Positions 1 through 11,493 of a DNA stretch of 64,000 nt are shown here, piece by piece (the first letter of the stretch is position 1; each line of letters begins with the position of its first letter). A program made the translations under genes and the position numbers. The stretch lies in contig NC_003076.8 in assembly GCF_000001735.4 (NCBI RefSeq), forward strand, positions 15,255,835-15,319,834, written 5' to 3'. Source of the stretch: Arabidopsis thaliana. Its lineage: Eukaryota > Streptophyta > Magnoliopsida > Brassicales > Brassicaceae. The notes under the pieces are model-generated. The model ran no database searches, was not told the origin of the DNA, and saw only the letters and a program-made list of their open reading frames with translations.

Positions 1-408
1 ATCCAAAAAAAAAATTAAGCAGAAAATAATTAACTACTAAAGTGGGCCAGAGAAAATTAATTACATACCACTCAAAAAATTTAGATTTGATCTGAGGAAG
101 TTGTTAACCAGACACAACGTATATGAATTCGATTCATTTCCTCATTTAACTCTTTTCATTTTAAAATTCACCAAAAATCTTTACCCAAAAACAAAAATAG
201 TTTTATTAATTATAATATATATCTTTATCCATTCTAATTCCAGTATAGTCAGCAACTTAATAAGACCTGTCCCCTTCTGTATTCCTTCAAAGCAACAACT
301 AAAAAAAAAAAAACCGTAATTTATAATTTTAAATTAGGAAAAATAGTCAGAAAATAAAATAAAATAAACAACGAAAATCCAAGTCGGCTTTAGCCTCTCT
401 TTGGTCAC
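1..408. other. Upstream flank, no gene seen
   Basis: AT-rich DNA with short poly-A runs. The one open frame at 101-319 is low complexity and has no recognisable domain. The last part is presumably the promoter of the amidotransferase gene that follows. Confidence 0.6.
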
Positions 409-415
409 TATAAAT
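409..415 (+). promoter_or_regulatory. Probable TATA box of the amidotransferase gene
   Basis: TATAAAT lies about 134 bp before the chosen ATG at 549 and is followed by a CT-rich stretch typical of a plant 5' leader. Position and sequence only. Confidence 0.5.
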
Positions 416-548
416 TCGCCTTTTGCTTCTCTCTATCTCTATCACGAGAACTCTCTCTGTTAACGTTTCACGTCACCATCAAATCTAACAAACACACATA
501 AACTATTTTTTTTGTTATTTGCTTTTTCATTTTCTAGGTACAAATCAA

Positions 549-2640
549 ATGGGAACAATAGATATGGATCCAAAGTTGAATGATCTCTCTCAAATCCTCC
601 CTCGTGTCCTCGTCGTATCTAGACGCACCGTTCGTAAAAACAAATTCGTCGATTTCGTTGGTTAGGACAAAACAAAACTCTACCTTCTTGTTCTGTTTTT
701 TTTTGTCTTAATCATGCATGGTTCTGTTTTTTTTTGGCTTAAAATCGAAACTTTTGGATGTTTCTTCTTCATAATGCAAATGGGTTCTCTTTATATTGTG
801 GTTTTGTGAAATTGTGGGGTTTTTCTTTTTCAGGTGAATACCATCTTGATTTGATAGTACGTTACGGATGTGTACCAGTGATTGTACCAAGAGTAACGGG
901 TGTTCACATGTTGCTTGAGAGTTTTAAACCAATACATGGAGTTTTACTTTGTGAAGGAGAAGATATTGATCCTTCTCTTTATGAATCTGAAATATCTTCT
1001 CTTTCTCCTGAAGAGCTTCAAGAGATTAGAGAAACACATGCTAGTGATACAGCTATTGATAAAGAGAAAGATTCTATTGAGTTAGGTCTTGCTAAGCTTT
1101 GTCTTGAACAGAACATTCCTTACTTAGGAATCTGTAGAGGATCACAAGTAAGTCTCTTTTTGAGTTTATGTCTTTTGGTTAGAACATAAAATGTTAATGA
1201 TGATGATAAGTTTTGTTTTGGCAGATTTTGAATGTTGCTTGTGGTGGGACTCTTTATCTAGATTTAGAGAAAGAGCTAACGAATAAGTTACCAGAAGAAC
1301 GAAGAACGATGCATATCGATTATGATAATTATGATGGTCATAGACATGTTGTGAGGATTGTTGAGAACAGTCCACTTCATTCCTGGTTTAAAGATTCATT
1401 AGATGGTGAAAATATGGAGATTTTGGTTAATAGTTATCACCATCAAGGTGTGAAGAGACTGGCACAAAGATTTGTGCCAATGGCTTTTGCTGCTGATGGG
1501 TTAATGGAAGGTTTTTACGATCCGGATGCGTATAATCCTGAAGAAGGGAAGTTCATAATGGGTTTACAGTTTCATCCAGAGAGAATGAGACAACATGATC
1601 TTGATGAGTTTGATTATCCTGGTTGTCCTGCTGCTTATCAGGTTTGTGTGATTTTGAAGATTGTTGTTAGTTAAGTAAGTTGTGAAAATTGAGTTCTAAT
1701 GTGATTTTGATTTAATTTGTAGGAGTTTGCAAAGGCGGTGATTGCGTACCAGAAGAAGCTGAATAGCTCATTGTCTGTTCCAAAGACATTGAAGCTTGAT
1801 AGTGAAATGGAGAATAAAAGAAAGATGCTTGTTAGGAGTTTCTCACTTGCTAAGTATATGTATGTTAGAGGAGCACCAGGGAAGAACCCATCAAAAGAAT
1901 CAGAACTTGAAGTTGGAGCCGAGTTCCTTGAGGTAAATGATCACTAAATCTCTCGACTTAACTTTACAAAATCTTGATCACATTTGATTGCAAGAGGCAA
2001 AATGGTTTAGACACTTGCTTGGCCTTTCGTTATCTTAAGAGTTACATAGTGCAAGCCAGTTTTTTTTTTTTAATATGCATAGCATTCATTTTAGATGATG
2101 TCTATGGTTGTTGTGATGGGCCAAAGCGCCTCGGACCAGACCAGCCCATTTTATGCCGGTTCTGATTTCGGCTTGTGGGAAGCAAACATGCATGTGGGAC
2201 ATAACATGCATGGTGGGTTTTGATTACTTGAAAACGGATATCGTTAGGCCCGGCTCACGGGATTTTGGCCCACCAGGCCACCACAACAACCTTAGTGATG
2301 TCCTACTATTTTGACCCACAATGTTTTTATCAAAGATGAATTATTATTGTATCTTTTGCTAACTTTGTTCTTTTGTGTGTAGTCGAACACGGCGCTAAGC
2401 GCAGAGCAAGAGATGAGGCTGAAGGAGATGGGAGCGACGGTGAGGAACGGAGGATCATATATGAAAAAGTTGAAAGTGGACGAGGATAAGCAGAGGATGG
2501 CGAGGAACATGATGAAAAAGATGAACATAGAGCAACTCTCAGAGCTTATGGCGTTTTATCATTTGATGGGTAATATATGTGGAGAGGTTTTGGACCGAAA
2601 GCTTCAAGGCAATGTCAATGAATGCTTGAGGGACCTATGA
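549..2640 (+). CDS. Class I glutamine amidotransferase (peptidase C26 type)
   Basis: Five exons, 549-660, 834-1147, 1225-1641, 1723-1932 and 2383-2640, give a protein of about 436 residues. All introns are GT-AG and phases agree. The C26 / gamma-glutamyl-hydrolase-like fold is indicated by the nucleophile elbow GICRGSQ, whose Cys is split from the rest of the domain by intron 2, and by FHPE, which supplies the His and Glu of the Cys-His-Glu triad. The family removes the gamma-amide or gamma-glutamyl group from small substrates; the plant substrate is not known to me. The start is the first ATG after the leader ([10 protein letters not shown]) and joins in phase with exon 2 (GEYHLDL). No transit or signal peptide is obvious, so it is probably cytosolic. 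The C-terminal 85 residues are charged and probably helical. The last intron holds a small inserted element. I recall it as At5g38200. Confidence 0.9.
2102..2295. mobile_element. Small non-autonomous DNA element in the last intron of the amidotransferase gene
   Basis: A 194-bp insert has imperfect terminal inverted repeats: CTATGGTTGTTGTGATGGGC on the left and the complement of CTAAGGTTGTTGTGGTGGCC on the right. Identical TGATGT duplications flank it at 2096-2101 and 2296-2301. It is more GC-rich than the rest of the intron. Superfamily is uncertain; a 6-8 bp duplication would suit hAT. A degenerate relative of its subterminal sequence lies near 3226. Confidence 0.75.
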
Positions 2641-3225
2641 GTTTCATGTGAATGAATCGCATGCAGAGGATGCTTTAAGGAAAAGCGACTTTGTAAATTT
2701 GCTTTTTATATTTTTTGGTCAGAGGATGGAAAAAATGGTAACGTGTGTGTGGTCAGTTTAACAGTCATAGGTTATATGATGATTTTACCAACAAGTTTTT
2801 TTATTACAAATATTTTCATGATTTGCTTTAGCCAATATTGCTGATGTAGATCCAACAATGATTTCAATGTTTTGTGAAACTAGCACATTTGTTATAAATT
2901 ATGGAATAAATACTATCTGGTATAATAATGGTGTACAAAATTAAAATGAATAAATTTAATTTTATATAATAATAAAAAAATAGATAAATTGGCACGAAAT
3001 ATTTGTATCCAACAACATAGTATCACTTATCTAAACATTACTCAATCAAATAAAGTTGTTGACAAAGCAAAAATCTTATGAAAAAATGAAGGATTCTCTC
3101 CATTTTAATCGTCTCTTCGTCTTGCATGTTTAATCGATAAGACGATAACGATTAGAGTGACGTTAATTTCACTTATACATGAGTCTCCAAGAGAAAGAGA
3201 TGCTATATTAAATCAAGCAGCTCTT

Positions 3226-3290
3226 GTTCTGATGGGGCAAAGAGGCCTCGACCGGCATATTCCAGTTTAAGCTAGGAGCCTTGATTATTC
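3226..3290. repeat. Degenerate relative of the intronic element
   Basis: The stretch from about 3226 (GTTCTGATGGGGCAAAGAGG) resembles the left end of the element at 2102 (GTTGTGATGGGCCAAAGCGC). The similarity fades after about 40-60 bp, and no right end or target duplication is visible. Confidence 0.4.
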
Positions 3291-3365
3291 TATAGGCAGG
3301 TGATAGGAAAAAAGATTGTTAGGTATATATCAAGTATAATATTGTATTTCTAGGTACATATCGTA

Positions 3366-3515
3366 CATGGCAGGCCCTGAAATTTTGGGGGCCTAAAATT
3401 TTTAAGAAGTTTGTTGTAGTTTCTAAAATTGGGGGCCAATTTATAGGAAAAATCAATTGGGGGCCTTTTTGTAAAGAAAAAATAACTAAAATTTTGGGGA
3501 CTACAGTCAATTGTT
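3366..3515. repeat. Remnant of a GGGGGCC-ended DNA transposon
   Basis: It starts with CAGGCCCTGAAATTTTGGGG and repeats GGGGGCC three times in 100 bp. The same end, in the opposite orientation, lies at about 24145-24185. The ends resemble those of plant hAT-like MITEs. The copy is degenerate and its borders are approximate. Confidence 0.45.
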
Positions 3516-3590
3516 TCTTCTTGCTCTGCTTAGTTACGACACTATATGTATGACTATATGTATTAACTATACGATGTAATGTGTTTTATA

Positions 3591-4588
3591 CCATAGACAT
3601 ACAATTCCGGTACGCTATTTGACTAGCTTCGACGTTAACCAACATTGACCAACAAAAATATTTAAGAAATTATTTTATTTACTTTTTAATATTAAAAAGA
3701 AAATATATTTTTTTGTTGGGTGTTGTATAATAAAAAACACATTCTATATTCAATATCAATATATTTTGTATATATATTTTTAATGCATTAGAACCTATAA
3801 TAGTTAAAAAAAATTAATTTCAAAACTAAACTAAAAGTGTAATAAAAACATTATTAAAATTTCAAAATATTAAAATTTAAATTAAAAACAAAAAATCTTA
3901 TTAGAATCAATCAATATATTCTATATACTTCACATAACTTTCGTGAAGAATGTGATTATCGAAGTCATTGTTGTTCATGTGTGTATTGCGATTCACCATG
4001 CATTACTAAAATCATGGATCCCACTTATTTTGTTTGCGGGTAGTGCCCTTAGCACCGTTGTTTTGACTTTCATAGATTGTGTCTTCAAGAAAATATAAAC
4101 TGGAAATACGCATTATTATTAAAAAATTTATTACAATTTCCTTACATAATTGATTCTAAGAAGATTATGAAATCATTAATAAAGTTATTTTTTGTATAAT
4201 ATCTTGTTTACTTTGTAAAAAAAATTATTAAAAACATTCTCGTAATAACACATAAATAACCAAAAAATTTGCAGTGTTTCCTTTTAATATAGAAAAGATA
4301 GAATCATTAGCTTTAATTTGACTTTTAATATTTTAAAATTTTAAAAATATTTTTATTTCGCTTTTAGTTTAGTTTTGAAATGAAAAAAAAAACTAACTAT
4401 TGTAAGAGTTAATGATTTAAATGTATACATATAAAATATATTTATGTTACAGAAAGAATGTATTTTTATTATACAATACCAAATAAAACTATTTTTTCTA
4501 ATATTAATATAAATAATAAAAATTTGTTGGTCAATGTCGGTCAGCGTTAGAATCAATCAATCGGTGTACCAAAATTGTATTTCTATAG
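3591..4588. mobile_element. Long-terminal-inverted-repeat DNA element (MULE or foldback type)
   Basis: The left arm, about 3591-3895, and right arm, about 4310-4588, are inverted copies of each other over nearly 300 bp with gaps. Shared blocks include CATTGACCAACAAA, TGTATAATAAAAA and TTTCAAAACTAAACTAAAAG. The middle is about 400 bp of AT-rich DNA with no transposase frame. Long arms suggest a non-autonomous Mutator-like or foldback element. I found no clean 9-bp target duplication, so the exact ends are uncertain. Confidence 0.65.
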
Positions 4589-5200
4589 TATTAACCATAT
4601 GATGTTGGATAATTTATATATATGATCATGCAATATATTTACTTTGTGTAGTTGAAAACACAATATTATACTTATATGTGTGAACATGCATTCTTATATA
4701 TTTATTTCGTCTAGCTATCAATTTTTTTCTTTAATTTTATATAATTAGCTGCAATTTTTTTTTTTAACTCCAATTTTATACTTCAATGACGTATAATATT
4801 TTATAGTTGTTGGCCTATCTTTGTATAACCTAACGTAAAATGCTATTTCAATATAACAAACCTTACAAATTACAATTACGAACCCTATTTTATCACTTTT
4901 CTTCCTAAGAAAGATTTTTCTGAACTCTGAAATAGTTTTTCTTATACGTTAACAAGATTTTCCACAGTGAATGACTTACAAATAAAACGAGAAAAGTCTT
5001 CCAAAGTCAACTAACCAAAGACGTGTCATTTAGTTCTCCAAGTCTATGAGTATCTGTCCTTCTCAATATTGACTTAGTCGTGGTTCGACCATTCCACTAG
5101 CTCTTTTCTGTCTCCACTTGGTTTTTTTTTGTTTAATCATTTATCATCTACTCTACTTTAAACACAAACCAAAAAAGAAACTACTTTCCAGATATCAATC
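4589..5200. other. Intergenic, presumed promoter of the ectodomain gene
   Basis: AT-rich DNA with no gene. TTGACT W-box cores occur near 5070, but there is no clear TATA box. It leads into the leader of the ORF that starts at 5201. Confidence 0.4.
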
Positions 5201-5989
5201 ATGTTCTCTCCAGTACTCTTCAGATTCTCAAAACCTAATTCTTTTCTGGTCCTTCTCTTCTTCTTATCCTATATTCACTTTCTTCCTTGTGCTCAAAGTC
5301 AACGAGAACCATGTGACACTCTGTTTCGTTGTGGGGATCTCACAGCCGGTTTCCCTTTCTGGGGAGTGGCTCGGCCCCAACCTTGTGGTCATCCATCTTT
5401 AGGACTTCACTGCCAAAAACAAACAAATTCGACTTCTCTAATCATCTCAAGTCTGATGTACCGTGTTCTCGAAGTAAATACCACTACTAGTACTCTTAAA
5501 TTAGTAAGGCAAGACTTTTCAGGTCCATTCTGCTCGGCTTCATTCAGCGGAGCAACGTTGACTCCTGAACTTTTTGAGCTTTTGCCAGACTACAAGACCC
5601 TCTCCGCTTACTACCTCTGCAACCCTAGTCTTCACTATCCTGCGAAATTCATATGTCCAAATAAGGGTGTTGGCTCAATACATCAGGATGATTTGTATCA
5701 CAATCACTGTGGTGGGATTTTCAACATCACTGTTCCCATAGGTTATGCTCCAGAGGAAGGAGCTTTGAATGTAACCAATTTGGAAAGTGTTCTTAAAAAA
5801 GGATTTGAGGTGAAACTTAGCATCGATGAGAGACCGTGTCAAGAATGTAAAACCAATGGTGGAATCTGCGCCTACCATGTTGCAACTCCGGTTTGCTGCA
5901 AGACAAACTCGTCATCAGAAGTCAATTGCACTCCAATGATGCCATCTGGATCTAGTGGTATGTTTCTGAACTATCAGCAAATTTCATAA
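5201..5989 (+). CDS. LRK10L-2-type receptor ectodomain without a kinase
   Basis: An uninterrupted 262-residue frame. Residues 1-32 form a hydrophobic signal peptide ending near CAQSQ. A GUB_WAK galacturonan-binding-like domain follows, opened by CDTLFRCGDLTAGFPFWG and CGHPSLGLHC. After that comes the PTI/WAK-associated Cys-rich half (FEVKLSIDERPCQEC). Five or more N-x-S/T sites fit an extracellular protein. The sequence resembles the ectodomains of the minus-strand kinases at 21.4-26.9 kb more than the next gene's. No transmembrane or kinase exon follows before the next signal peptide at 7053. A GTATGT donor at 5958 would allow splicing onward. It could be a secreted receptor-like protein, a decayed kinase gene, or a first exon of a double-ectodomain receptor such as I recall for At1g66880. 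Confidence 0.6.
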   Translation: MFSPVLFRFSKPNSFLVLLFFLSYIHFLPCAQSQREPCDTLFRCGDLTAGFPFWGVARPQPCGHPSLGLHCQKQTNSTSLIISSLMYRVLEVNTTTSTLKLVRQDFSGPFCSASFSGATLTPELFELLPDYKTLSAYYLCNPSLHYPAKFICPNKGVGSIHQDDLYHNHCGGIFNITVPIGYAPEEGALNVTNLESVLKKGFEVKLSIDERPCQECKTNGGICAYHVATPVCCKTNSSSEVNCTPMMPSGSSGMFLNYQQIS

Positions 5990-7052
5990 GCATAACATAT
6001 ACATTTCCCACTTGCCAAATTTGGGCAGTATTACCACAGTGCAACCAGGCAAAAATAGACATGTCGATCCACATCCTCTATAAGTTCTGCTATGACACAT
6101 ACCACAACTATTATCCCCTAGGTTGCAAAAATTGGTAAGCCCCAAGCATATAGAACATGCTAATCACCAAGAACCGCAGCTCATACTTTGGTGTTCTAAA
6201 TTATACAAAACAAAACCATTTTCTGCAATGTCTCTAACCAAGTCACACAGTTTTCTTTTTTTCCAGTATCTCTCGGTCAGTTTTAGCAGTGTTAAGATAT
6301 ACCTTAGTCCCTAGTGAGCTCAAGAGAGAAGGTAGAAACTTGAGTGGTCTAAAAAGTCTTTATCTGTTTCCAGCAACTAGACATACACAATTTCAATTCA
6401 AATAAGTCATTTTCAGGGTATGGAAGTCTTCCTTACCAGATTCTGTCATCTTTATCAACATCGTTCAGTTTCCGAGGTAAATACTAAAGAATCTTTTTCT
6501 TGTTCCAGTCTTCATTCTGTCCACATACCATTTGATGCCTTCACATTTATCTGAAACTGAATAAGAAAGTTGAGAGTAAAAGAAGGGCCAACAACGGTCA
6601 AGTCTTTCTTCATAGTCGATTTTTAACCCCTTTGGAGATTTTCTTCTATAGTCTAGTTTTATCTCCTTTTCTACTTTGCCTGGCTTTTCCAAGTAAAGTT
6701 CTTGTGCCGGCACTTGTTTAGGTCATCCTACAAACATAAAAGAAATTAATTATTTAATAGCAACCACTCAAAATTTTTTTTTTTTTATTGAATATCTTGA
6801 TTGTCTATTCGAAGACTAAGTCCTCCTAACCCACCTAATTCCAAAGAAATTTCCCATTGAAAATATTATCAGATAAACAACAAAGAAAAAAAGAAACCTT
6901 AATAATATTTTCTTTCTTTCAACTCATATAAAACTATGACTTAGACAAACACAATTCACCAATTCCTAATCTGTCTTTTACCTCTTATTCTTTGTCTTCA
7001 TTTTCTTGTTCATCTCCAAGAAAAAAAAAAAAAACAAACAGAGGAGATCACC
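5990..7052. other. Spacer between the ectodomain gene and the receptor kinase
   Basis: About 1 kb with no convincing exon on either strand. I looked for a transmembrane or kinase exon belonging to the upstream ectodomain and found none. The last 150 bp are CT-rich and serve as leader for the ATG at 7053. Confidence 0.5.
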
Positions 7053-9542
7053 ATGATCAATCTTTCTCTGTCTCTGACAAAATCTTGGTCCAATACAATC
7101 ATATGGATGCTCTTTGTGATCCCCTCTTGTGTTTTCTCAGTTGTTGATGAGCAACACAAACACTGCAGTCCTAGGTTTAAATGCGGAAACCAGTCAGAAC
7201 TCTATTATCCCTTTTGGATATCTGAGAGAAAAGAGTGCGGTCACCCAGATTTCGAGGTCAACTGCAGCGGAGATTTTGCAGAGCTTACTGTATCCACAGT
7301 TAAGTTCCAAATCCTTGAGATGAACTATGAGTTTGAAATCATAAGACTAGCCAGAATGGATTATCGCAACAATCTTTGTCCTCAGCATCCTGCGAATGCA
7401 TCTATCAACCATGATGTCCTTCCATTTTCTCCCGACACCAAGCTGTCAACTTTTTATCACGACTGCCAATCAACGGTAGATGTACATCCCAATGATTACA
7501 TTAAACAGCTTAACTGTGAGGATTATATCGGTGGGAAAAGTTACTTTGTCTCGTCCTCTTCACATTCTGGGGATAGAGCTACCTTAGCTGCATTGAGTGC
7601 ATCGTGCGAAGGGGTCGATATTCCAGTCTCTCGGTCAGCCTTGAAGACAGTAGAGAAAAATCAGAGTCTGGAGGCTATGAAGAAGGCTATTGATGAGGGT
7701 TTCGAACTTGGCTTCAACAATGAATGTTCCCAATGCGCAATATCAGGGGGCGCTTGTGGCTTTGATCAGAGATTGAAAGCATTTGTTTGCTATTGTGCGG
7801 ATGAGCCTCACGAGAGTACTTGCTATTCTGAAATAGTAAAGAAGAGTAATGATTCATCTTTATCTGCTTTACTGAATACTTTAGCTGACCTAAGTTAATC
7901 TGATCCTAAATTCGTCTCTGAATCTAATTGGCTAATGTCCTTCCATAAGAACCAGATCTCTTATCTTCCTCAGAAACTCTCTTGACTTTCAAACTATGTT
8001 TTATGCACCATTCTAAAATTCTGTCTTAAATTTTAACTGATATTATTCTCATGGTAGCTCATGCAGGTCTCTCCAAAAAAGGGAAAATAGGTATGTGTCC
8101 ATCCTTTTTCCTTTCAAGGAAACTAATTTCAGTAGAACATACCTACGTAACCGCATCATAATACGAACATCTTGTCTTTCCGTTTATCTCTAGGCATCGG
8201 ATTCGCTTCTGGATTCTTGGGTGCCACACTTATCGGCGGATGTTTACTCTGTATCTTCATCCGGAGAAGGAAGAAACTAGCAACACAATACACAAACAAA
8301 GGCCTATCAACAACAACACCTTACTCAAGCAATTATACAATGTCAAACACTCCAACCTCCACAACAATCTCTGGCAGCAATCACTCTCTTGTACCTTCAA
8401 TATCTAACCTTGGAAACGGAAGCGTCTACTCTGGAATTCAAGTCTTCAGCTACGAAGAACTCGAGGAAGCCACTGAAAATTTCTCCAAAGAACTCGGAGA
8501 TGGAGGCTTCGGTACTGTCTACTACGGTACACTAAAAGACGGACGAGCAGTAGCTGTGAAACGACTCTTCGAAAGATCACTAAAACGCGTGGAACAATTC
8601 AAGAACGAAATCGATATCTTGAAATCCCTAAAACACCCGAACCTAGTGATTCTATACGGATGCACAACAAGACATAGCAGAGAGTTACTCCTAGTATACG
8701 AATACATCTCCAATGGCACACTCGCTGAACATCTCCATGGAAACCAAGCACAATCTCGCCCTATTTGTTGGCCTGCTCGACTCCAAATAGCCATCGAAAC
8801 CGCTAGCGCCTTGTCCTATCTCCACGCCTCAGGTAACACATACTGAACACACACACATGACACATACACACAATGAGATTAGTTTACTAATGATGAATTC
8901 TCTGATTCAGGGATCATACACAGAGACGTTAAGACTACTAACATTCTCTTAGATAGCAATTACCAAGTCAAAGTAGCTGATTTCGGACTCTCACGGTTGT
9001 TTCCGATGGATCAAACTCACATCTCCACTGCTCCACAAGGTACTCCAGGATATGTAGATCCTGAGTATTACCAATGTTACCGATTAAACGAGAAGAGTGA
9101 CGTTTACAGCTTCGGAGTCGTACTCTCCGAACTAATCTCATCGAAAGAAGCTGTTGATATCACCAGACACCGCCACGATATTAACCTCGCCAACATGGCG
9201 ATTTCGAAAATCCAAAACGACGCCGTACATGAGCTCGCGGATCTATCACTCGGATTCGCGAGAGATCCTTCGGTGAAGAAGATGATGTCGTCGGTTGCTG
9301 AATTAGCATTCCGATGTTTGCAACAGGAGAGAGACGTACGGCCATCGATGGATGAGATCGTTGAGGTTTTGAGAGTGATTCAGAAGGATGGGATAAGTGA
9401 TTCGAAGGATGTGGTTGTGGAGATTGATGTGAACGGTGGTGATGATGTTGGATTGTTGAAGCATGGTGTTCCTCCGCCGTTATCGCCGGAGACTGATAAA
9501 ACGACGGCGAGTAGTTCGAATACTACGGCGAGTTCGTTTTGA
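7053..9542 (+). CDS. LRK10L-1.3: LRK10L-1-type receptor-like kinase
   Basis: Exons 7053-7815, 8067-8090 (a 24-nt micro-exon), 8194-8832 and 8911-9542 give about 685 residues. Order: signal peptide (about 1-30), GUB_WAK domain (CSPRFKCG, YYPFWISE), Cys-rich WAK-associated domain, micro-exon linker, transmembrane helix ([16 protein letters not shown]), Ser/Thr-rich juxtamembrane stretch, then a kinase. The kinase has the glycine loop GDGGFGTVYYG, VAVKRL, catalytic loop IIHRDVKTTN, DFGLS and GTPGYVDPEY, so it is an RD kinase with every key residue present. Only the 7815 donor (GTACTT) reaches the micro-exon in frame; the stronger GTAAAG at 7833 would lead to a stop, so this border needs transcript support. 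An AATAAA lies about 50 nt after the stop. The family acts at the plasma membrane in pathogen and ABA responses. I recall it as At5g38210. Confidence 0.88.
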
Positions 9543-9929
9543 AGAGAGTAGGAAGGAGACTCTAGTTCTGAAGGAAGGTTCGTTTTGTCAGTAAATAAAA
9601 AAAATCATTTTTCATTTTTGCCTTTTGAAATTTTTTTTTATAAATCTTGTCGTTAACCTTTTGACTTTTTTTTTTTGTCGACACCTTTTGACTTTTTTCA
9701 TCGGTTCCGATATTTTATCCTTTCTATATATTATTTTTGTATCGGAATTTTTATTTTATCCTTTTTTAAAATCATATATTACCAAATCACAGTGAACAAA
9801 TAGTGCTTAATCTTTGGAAGATGCATGCAAATTAAAATATAACAATAATGCTAATGGGAATATTGCTAATTGCTATATTAAAATGAAGAGATGTAGAATA
9901 CTATTTTTATAATACATCGTCATGGTGTA
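9543..9929. other. 3' flank of the receptor kinase
   Basis: 3' UTR with AATAAA near 9594, then AT-rich DNA with poly-T runs. No gene seen. Confidence 0.5.
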
Positions 9930-10445
9930 AGGATGGGCATAATATCTAAAACTTAGCATCCAATCCGAAAAATTCGATCTAAATCCGAATTGAAAATCTC
10001 AAAATATTCGAACGGGCTTTATACTTCCAAACCCGAATCCAATCTGAACCGATATTCGAATAGATATCCGAACATATCCATAATTAAATACATAGTAGTA
10101 ATATATTATTAATATTTATATTTGTGATAATTTAATTGTCAAAATATGCAGCTTTCCGATATTTAAAATATATTTAGTATTTAATCTACTTTTGAGTAAA
10201 AATATTTAAAGTTTTTAGATATTTTGTGTATTTTCGAGTAGTTTAGATAGATTTGATTATAAAAATTGATTTTTGGGAACTTCGGGTACTCCGAATCTAA
10301 ATCCGAAATATCTGATTCGAACCCGATCCAAATCTGAAATCTTGAAATATCCGAACGGGTTCTATACTTTTAAATTCGAAAATTCAAAAACACAAACTAT
10401 TTGATCCCAATCCAAACGGATATCCAAACGACCAGACCTAATGGT
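9930..10445. repeat. CCGAA-rich dispersed repeat with two internal direct halves
   Basis: From GGATGGGCATAATATCTAAA to about CCAGACCTAA the sequence is built from variants of ATCCGAA and ATATCCGAAC. The left part (about 9970-10080) and right part (about 10290-10400) are direct copies of each other, sharing ATCCGAA, AAATATTCGAACGGG and TATACTT. It looks like a non-coding transposon derivative. No target duplication was recognised. Confidence 0.5.
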
Positions 10446-11140
10446 TCATACCGTTGGTTAATATAATGTTTTTTTTTTCGAGTTTAGAAGTGAAAGTCTT
10501 CATATGAAATTTACACTGATTAACCGGCAAAATCAAACCGATTAACATGAATTAAATATCATTTTACTTCGAATAGTTCGGCTCGGTCAAACCATAAATA
10601 ATTACATTGATAAACAAGATTCTTCAATTAACTTAAATGTCTCCACAAACAACTATCATCTGGATTATATGGAGATGTTGGATGCCACTAACTTGTATTT
10701 GCTCCGTTAACGTGAATTCATATCCACTACCCCCACAAGTCACCACAGCTCACAATAATTCAAAATACAAATTTTACAACTCCACCATCGCCACAAGCCA
10801 TTGGAATATAGAAGAGAGAAAACGAATATAGAGAGGTGTTTTGAAAATTGTATTGTAACTTGTACGTTATCCTATCTATCATCTACTCCAATTGGTAGCT
10901 CAAAAATTAATTTGTGAAATTTGTATTTTGGATTATTGTTAAAAGGAAAATTATGTAGTCTTCATGCATCTAGTTTAATATTAAACATATGATATTCAAT
11001 CTCGAATTGTAGCATTAATGTTGTTTAGATTAGAATGTTTGGTAGACAAAGAAAAATAGGTTTGTTATCAAAAATATTTATTAACAAAATAATAATAATC
11101 TATGATTTAATAATTATAATTTAACATGCTTTAACTATAT

Positions 11141-11493
11141 AAAGGGTGGTTTTGTGCAAACAAAACTCTCAAAGTTGCCAATATTTGTAATTTTACTCTC
11201 CACCTTAAAAAAGTACAGAATAGTTTTATAAAATCTAAAATAATAATTATTATACCCATTTCGCTATTGTCAAGTTTATAAAATTTTGAGAAATAATATA
11301 TTTAATCGAAGTCCTCGAGACGAAAAGTTCAAATCTACTTTTAGAATTTTAAAAATCCAATGTATGTGATCCTGAAAACATTTACAATGTATATATGTAT
11401 AAAGACTATACTACGTTTTATTTTGGACTTATATAATTATTCTGTATTTTTTAAAGTGGAAGGTAAAATTGTAAGAATTGACGACTAACCCTT
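11141..11493. mobile_element. Small inverted-repeat element
   Basis: The left end starts AAAGGGT and continues through GTAATTTTACTCTCCACCTT. The right end is its imperfect complement (GTGGAAGGTAAAATTGTAAG, ending ACCCTT). The arms are about 90 bp, around 180 bp of AT-rich DNA. This suggests a MULE-like MITE. The flanks show no clear duplication. Confidence 0.5.

Noticed and set aside
10637-10831. 64-residue open frame before the hydrolase
   Set aside because: No domain, composition like surrounding AT-rich DNA, no splice or promoter context.
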